Assembly: GCA_016794345.1 (NCBI GenBank)
Contig: JAEUKE010000136.1
Location: 46,278-110,277, forward strand
Length of the DNA: 64,000 nucleotides
Reading direction: 5' to 3'
Source: Myxococcales bacterium
GTDB lineage: Bacteria > Myxococcota_A > Polyangia > Polyangiales > Polyangiaceae
Positions within the stretch are counted from its first letter, which is position 1, and every line of letters starts with the position of its first letter. A program made the position numbers and the translations under genes. The notes beneath the pieces were generated by a model, which searched no databases, was not told the origin of the DNA, and saw only the letters and a program-made list of their open reading frames with translations. Positions 60,097 through 64,000 of the stretch are shown here, in pieces.

Positions 60097-61413
60097 TCAC
60101 TCCGGCACGGGGTTGGTGCCGACCATCACGCCCGGCTTGGCGATCCACTTGAAGTTGTCGACCAGGGTCGTCGAGTCGAGCACGCCGTCGCCGGAGTCGT
60201 AGGTCGCGAAGCGGATCTCGATCTCCGCGTTGCCCTCGACCGGCGCTTGCGTGCGGAGCCAGCTCGTCGAGCCGTGGTCCTGCGGGAAGCCCGGGTTGCT
60301 GTCGAACCCGAAGCCGGTCTGGATGAGCTCGATGTTGCCGAGCGAGCAGTTGAAGATCTTGCCGCCCGCCATACACGGGTTCGGCGGGTTGCCAGGGCAG
60401 CCACACACCTCGAGCAAGGCGTTGTTCACGCTGACGGGGTTGCCGGCCGAGTCGAACGAGATGTTCCCGTCGGTCTGGTTCATCGGCATCGGCGAGAGGA
60501 TGGCGACGAAGAAGTCGTTGAACGTGGAGCAGACGTAGCCCGGCCACTCGTAGGTGAAGAAGTCGAAGTCGAACGAGAAGCCCGTTGCGTTCGACGGCGT
60601 GCGGAGCGTGATCGCGACGCCGGTCGAGTCGTGGGGCTCACCCGTGATCGAGCCCGGGCAGGCGGGCGACTCCTTGGGGAAGCCCTGCGGGTGACCCGAG
60701 GTGTAGCCCTTGGAGAACCCGCTCACGTTCTGGTAGCCCGGATCGCTCGGCTGGCGCGCCGAGCCGCTCGAGACCACGAGCATCCGATCGCCGCGCCTCA
60801 CGTCGACGTTGGCGCCGAACTGCGGCAGGAAGCCGTGGCCCAGGTGGAAGGCCTGCAGCTGCGAAGCCGGCAGGTTCACGGGGTCGGTGCCATCCGCCAG
60901 GACCCACTTGGCGCTCACGACGCCCCAGTTGTTCGGGCCGGTGGAGGCCTTGCAGATGTCGACGGCCGTGGCGGCCTTGAGCGGATCCATCTCGTCGATC
61001 GCGATCCCCGCGTCGCAGGGCGGCTCCTCGGGCTCGTCGATCTCGTCGTCGCAGTCCTCGTCGAACGGGGTCTGCCCCATCTCGGTCGGGACCTCGATGG
61101 CGTTGGGGTTGCGGTTGGGGTCGCAGTCCTCGCAGTCACCCTGGTTCGGGGTGAAGCCGTCCTGATCGACGTCGTCGTCGGGCCCGCCGGGCGTGCACGT
61201 GATGCCGCCGCCCTGCCCGTTTCCTCCACCCACGTTGAAGCCGCCGCCCTGCGCGCCGGCGCCGGTGGTGACGACGGTCGTCGTCCCGCCGCCGGCGCCG
61301 CCCTGGCTGGAGGCCCCTTCGCCGGCCCCGCCACCGCCGCTGCTGCTCGGCGCGGCGCTGCAAGCGACGAGGACCAAGATCGGCGCGACGGTCAATGACG
61401 AACGTGTGATCAT
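60097..61413 (-). CDS. choice-of-anchor-L-type lipoprotein with metal-binding motif, copy 1
   Basis: 438 residues. GGAGGG 7 bases before ATG 61413. Signal with lipobox LVAC, then a Gly/Thr-rich linker with GGGNGQGGG. The motif GGPDDDVDQDGFTPNQGDCE and the following DEDCDDEIDEPEEPPC are DxDxDG/MopE-like calcium sites. The rest matches the choice-of-anchor-L pattern (GVVSAKWVLADGTDPVNLP, ATGFSFDFDFFTYEWPGYVC, LVDNFKWIAKPGVMVGTNPV). A cell-surface protein of unknown role. Highly similar to the next gene. Confidence 0.82.
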   Translation of the reverse strand: MITRSSLTVAPILVLVACSAAPSSSGGGGAGEGASSQGGAGGGTTTVVTTGAGAQGGGFNVGGGNGQGGGITCTPGGPDDDVDQDGFTPNQGDCEDCDPNRNPNAIEVPTEMGQTPFDEDCDDEIDEPEEPPCDAGIAIDEMDPLKAATAVDICKASTGPNNWGVVSAKWVLADGTDPVNLPASQLQAFHLGHGFLPQFGANVDVRRGDRMLVVSSGSARQPSDPGYQNVSGFSKGYTSGHPQGFPKESPACPGSITGEPHDSTGVAITLRTPSNATGFSFDFDFFTYEWPGYVCSTFNDFFVAILSPMPMNQTDGNISFDSAGNPVSVNNALLEVCGCPGNPPNPCMAGGKIFNCSLGNIELIQTGFGFDSNPGFPQDHGSTSWLRTQAPVEGNAEIEIRFATYDSGDGVLDSTTLVDNFKWIAKPGVMVGTNPVPE

Positions 61414-61441
61414 GCGAAGACCCTCCGGGCTGGCGATTGCG

Positions 61442-62752
61442 TCATTCGGGCACGGGGTTCGTGCCCACCATCACGCCGGGTTTGGCGATCCATTTGAAGT
61501 TGTCGACCAACGTCGTCGAGTTGAGGACGCCGTCGCCCGAGTCGTAGGTCGCCAGGCGGAGCTTCATCTCCGTGCCGCCCTCGACCGGCGCCTGCGTGCG
61601 CAGCCAGCTAGTCGAGCCGTGGTCCTGCCCGAACTCGGTGTCGAAGCCGAAGCCGGTCTGGATGAGCTCGATGTTGCCGAGCGAGCAGTTGAAGATCTTG
61701 CCGCCCGCCATGCACGGGTTCGGCGGGTTGCCGGGGCAGCCGCACACCTCGAGCAAGGCGTTGTTCACGCTGACCGGGTTGCCGGCCGAGTCGAACGAGA
61801 TGTTCCCGTCGGTCTGGTTCATCGGGATCGGGTCGAGGATCGCGACGAAGAAGTCGTTGTACGTGGAGCAGACGAAGCCCGGCCACTCGTAGGTGAAGAA
61901 GTCGAAGTCGAACGAAAAGCCGGTCGCGTTCGACGGCGTGCGCACCGTGATCTCGACGCCCGTGGAGTCGTGCGGTTGGCCCGTGATCGACCCCGGGCAC
62001 GCCGGCGACTCCTTCGGGAAGCCCTGCGGATGACCCGAGGTGTAGCCCTTGTCGAAGTTGCCTGTCGACTGGTAGCCCGGGTCGGACGGCTGCCGCGCGG
62101 CGCCGCTCGAGACCACGAGCATGCGCTCGCCGCGGCGCACGTCCACGTTGGCGCCGAACGCCGGCAAGAAGCCGTGCCCGAGGTGGAAGCCCTGGAGCTG
62201 CGAAGGCGTGAGGCCGACCGGGTCGGTGCCGTCCGCGAGGACCCACTTGGCGCTGACCACACCCCAGTCGTCAGGACCGGACGAGACCTTGCAGAGATCG
62301 ATCGCGGTCGCCGAGAGCAGCGGATCCATGTCGTCGATCGCGATGCCGGTGTCACACGGCGGATCTTCGGGCTCGTCGATCTCGTCGTCGCAGTCCTCGT
62401 CGAACGGGGTCTGCCCCATCTCGGTCGGGACCTCGATGGCGTTGGGGTTGCGGTTGGGGTCGCAGTCCTCGCAGTCGCCTTGGTTGGGGGTGAAACCGTC
62501 TTGATCGACGTCGTCGTCGGGGCCGCCCGGCGTGCAGGTGATGCCACCGCCCTGCCCCGTCCCGCCGCCGACGTTGAAGCCGCCGCCCTGCGCGCCGGTG
62601 CCGGTGGTGACGGCGGTGGTCGTCCCGCCGCCGCTGCCGCCCTGGCTGGAGGCTCCTTCGCCTGCCCCGCCGCTGCCGCCGTTACCCGCGGCGCTGCACG
62701 CGGCGCAGAGCAGGAGCGAGTACGCGATCGAGAGTCTTCGCGTGACGAGCAT
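61442..62752 (-). CDS. choice-of-anchor-L-type lipoprotein with metal-binding motif, copy 2
   Basis: 436 residues. GGAGG 6 bases before ATG 62752. Signal with lipobox CAAC, then the same Gly-rich linker and metal-binding motif as copy 1, which lies 28 bases after its stop. Much of the protein is identical to copy 1 (QFGANVDVRRGDRM versus AFGANVDVRRGERM). The DNA at 62367-62476 is identical over 110 bases to 61028-61137, more than needed for protein similarity, so gene conversion or recent duplication is likely. Function unknown. Confidence 0.82.
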   Translation of the reverse strand: MLVTRRLSIAYSLLLCAACSAAGNGGSGGAGEGASSQGGSGGGTTTAVTTGTGAQGGGFNVGGGTGQGGGITCTPGGPDDDVDQDGFTPNQGDCEDCDPNRNPNAIEVPTEMGQTPFDEDCDDEIDEPEDPPCDTGIAIDDMDPLLSATAIDLCKVSSGPDDWGVVSAKWVLADGTDPVGLTPSQLQGFHLGHGFLPAFGANVDVRRGERMLVVSSGAARQPSDPGYQSTGNFDKGYTSGHPQGFPKESPACPGSITGQPHDSTGVEITVRTPSNATGFSFDFDFFTYEWPGFVCSTYNDFFVAILDPIPMNQTDGNISFDSAGNPVSVNNALLEVCGCPGNPPNPCMAGGKIFNCSLGNIELIQTGFGFDTEFGQDHGSTSWLRTQAPVEGGTEMKLRLATYDSGDGVLNSTTLVDNFKWIAKPGVMVGTNPVPE

Positions 62753-62808
62753 GGGAGACCTCCGAGAAGAGACGAGGAAGAAGGGAGTGAAAAAGACGGG
62801 AGCGCGCC

Positions 62809-64000
62809 TCAGGGCACGCAGATGGACGTGTTGTTCCAAGGCTGACAGAAGTAGCCCGGCCGGCAATCCGACTGGTTGACGCACTCATCCATGCAGGTGC
62901 CGTTGCCGCTCGGGAAGAACAGGTAGTTCGTGCAAACCGAGCCCGCCGCGCAGTCGTTCAGGCCGAGATCGCAGAACTCGGTGCAGTAGCCGCCCGGCCA
63001 GAACTTCTCGCAATACGGGTCACCGTCGGACGCCGTGCACTGGTTGTGGATCTGGCACGGCCCGCCCGGCGGAACCGGGCCCGAGGTGCAGTTCGGCGAG
63101 ATGCCCTTGCACGCCGATGGGTCCTCGCAGTCGATGAGGTTGTCGGCGTCGTCGTCGCCCCAGTCCTGGCAGCTGATCTCCGGCGGGATCGAGCAGACGG
63201 TCTGCCCCACGCCGATGTCGACGCAGCTCGTGCCGGCCGGGCAGTCGTTGAACGACGCGCAGTTCTTGAAGCAGACGCCGTGGACCGAGATGTTGATGTC
63301 CACGCAGGTGCCGTTCGTGCAGTCCGCGCTGGTCGCGCAGAACTCCGAGCAGTACCCGTTGTTGAAGCCCTGGTTCCAGTTCAGGCAGATCGGGTCGCCG
63401 TCGTTCGCGGCGCACTGGTTGTTCTGGAAACACGACGTCCCGAGCGTGCCCGGGCCAGGCGAGCACTCGAAGCTCTGACCCTTGCAGTTCGAGGGGTCGT
63501 CGCAGTCGAGGTAGCCGTCGAAGTCGTCGTCGAACTGGAAGTCGCAGGAGCTCTCGGGGAGCGGCTGATCGACCTGGAGATCCCAGAAGCCGTTTGCGCT
63601 CGGCGAGGTGCCCTCCGCGATGATGTAATACGTGGTGCCCTGCACGGCGGGGATCGACACGTTCTCCGTCTGGCCGGAGCCGTTGTTGTTCACACACGCG
63701 ATCTCGGTCGCCGGGTCGTTGCACACGGTGCGGATGGAGACGCTGCCGTCGAAGCCGCCCCACGGGCTGAACGAGACCGTCAGGTTGTCGGTGAGCTGCG
63801 CGGTGACCTGGAAGACGAGCTCCGGACCGGTCGTCGCCGTGCACGAGGGCGCGAGGACGGAGGGGCCGCCCGCGATGTTGTTGCCCGACGCGTAGTCCGG
63901 GATCGTGAGGAGCTGGGCGGCCGAGCAAGGATCGGTGCAGGCGGCCTCGGCCGAGCACTCGTCGTCCTGGCAGTCGACGAAGCCGTCGGAGTCGTTGTCT
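62809..64000 (-). CDS. Cys-rich surface protein, 5' end cut by window
   Basis: 397 residues visible, reading in from the right edge; no start codon or signal peptide in view. It contains an acidic metal-type motif (NDSDGFVDCQDDECSAEAAC), a beta-rich domain (TGPELVFQVTAQLTDNLTVS), and then two related modules beginning DDDFDGYLDCDDPSNCKGQS and DDDADNLIDCEDPSACKGIS. In each, a segment of the type CxxxNQC..DGDPxC...GYCxEFC follows. About 40 Cys in all suggest many disulfides. Stop at 62809, 57 bases before the start of copy 2. Surface or secreted; function unknown. Confidence 0.8.
   Translation of the reverse strand, partial: DNDSDGFVDCQDDECSAEAACTDPCSAAQLLTIPDYASGNNIAGGPSVLAPSCTATTGPELVFQVTAQLTDNLTVSFSPWGGFDGSVSIRTVCNDPATEIACVNNNGSGQTENVSIPAVQGTTYYIIAEGTSPSANGFWDLQVDQPLPESSCDFQFDDDFDGYLDCDDPSNCKGQSFECSPGPGTLGTSCFQNNQCAANDGDPICLNWNQGFNNGYCSEFCATSADCTNGTCVDINISVHGVCFKNCASFNDCPAGTSCVDIGVGQTVCSIPPEISCQDWGDDDADNLIDCEDPSACKGISPNCTSGPVPPGGPCQIHNQCTASDGDPYCEKFWPGGYCTEFCDLGLNDCAAGSVCTNYLFFPSGNGTCMDECVNQSDCRPGYFCQPWNNTSICVP

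Overview
The window is GC-rich chromosomal DNA that looks like a myxobacterium, most probably of the Polyangiales/Sorangium-like branch. This is inferred from the density of Hanks-type Ser/Thr kinases, TPR/PEGA proteins, many lipoproteins with Gly/Ser/Thr-rich linkers after the lipobox, MopE-like 'DNDCDG..DE' motifs, and GTG/TTG starts. I see no IS element, prophage, rRNA or CRISPR array. Three tRNA genes are present (Asp-GTC, Val-TAC, Gly-CCC).

Layout. 1-6.3 kb: 3'-truncated pgi, an alpha/beta hydrolase, an acyltransferase, a membrane Ser/Thr kinase and a TerB-like protein. 6.3-6.5 kb: tRNA-Asp and tRNA-Val. 6.6-11.5 kb: an alternating duplicated module of TPR/PEGA protein, kinase, TPR/PEGA protein, kinase. 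11.5-18.3 kb: a Cys-repeat lipoprotein, an ATP-grasp plus GCS2-type carboxylate-amine ligase pair, a lipoprotein, a Pro-rich protein and a GNAT acetyltransferase. 18.3-18.8 kb: a non-coding convergent gap with palindromic repeats. 18.8-26.9 kb (minus): a probable operon of an unknown protein, a lipoprotein, greA, a membrane alkaline-phosphatase-superfamily protein with HEAT-like repeats, a YfgM-like protein and a BamB-like propeller. 27-34.4 kb: a second alkaline-phosphatase-superfamily lipoprotein, a tightly overlapping mutY operon, three small plus-strand genes and a NAGPA-like protein. 34.4-42.9 kb: an actin/Hsp70-fold giant, tRNA-Gly with tandem repeats, a hydrolase, a fatty-acid-hydroxylase-family protein, a serine-less esterase homologue, and a pseudokinase coupled to an MlaF-like ATPase. 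43-52.4 kb: glgP, clpS-clpA, apaG, a rhomboid protease and an ATP-grasp-like protein. 52.4-64 kb: an acyl-CoA dehydrogenase, serC, a PLP deaminase and a run of paralogous Cys-rich surface lipoproteins.

The most unusual signal is a family of six short dispersed GC-rich palindromes, each with a conserved one-sided tail (near 20.1, 38.5, 39.3, 48.9, 54.0 and 60.0 kb). They sit at gene ends and are in part translated. They supply the N-terminal 'PPAPLR-AEG' peptide of two unrelated lipoproteins and the C-terminus plus stop codon of two other proteins. Secondary signals are a consistent TAnnnT box 6-9 bases before start codons, which predicts leaderless mRNAs, two alkaline-phosphatase-fold proteins with Thr at the nucleophile position, and several enzyme folds with missing catalytic residues. 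Most gene functions here are housekeeping or envelope-related, and assignments rest on motifs read by eye.
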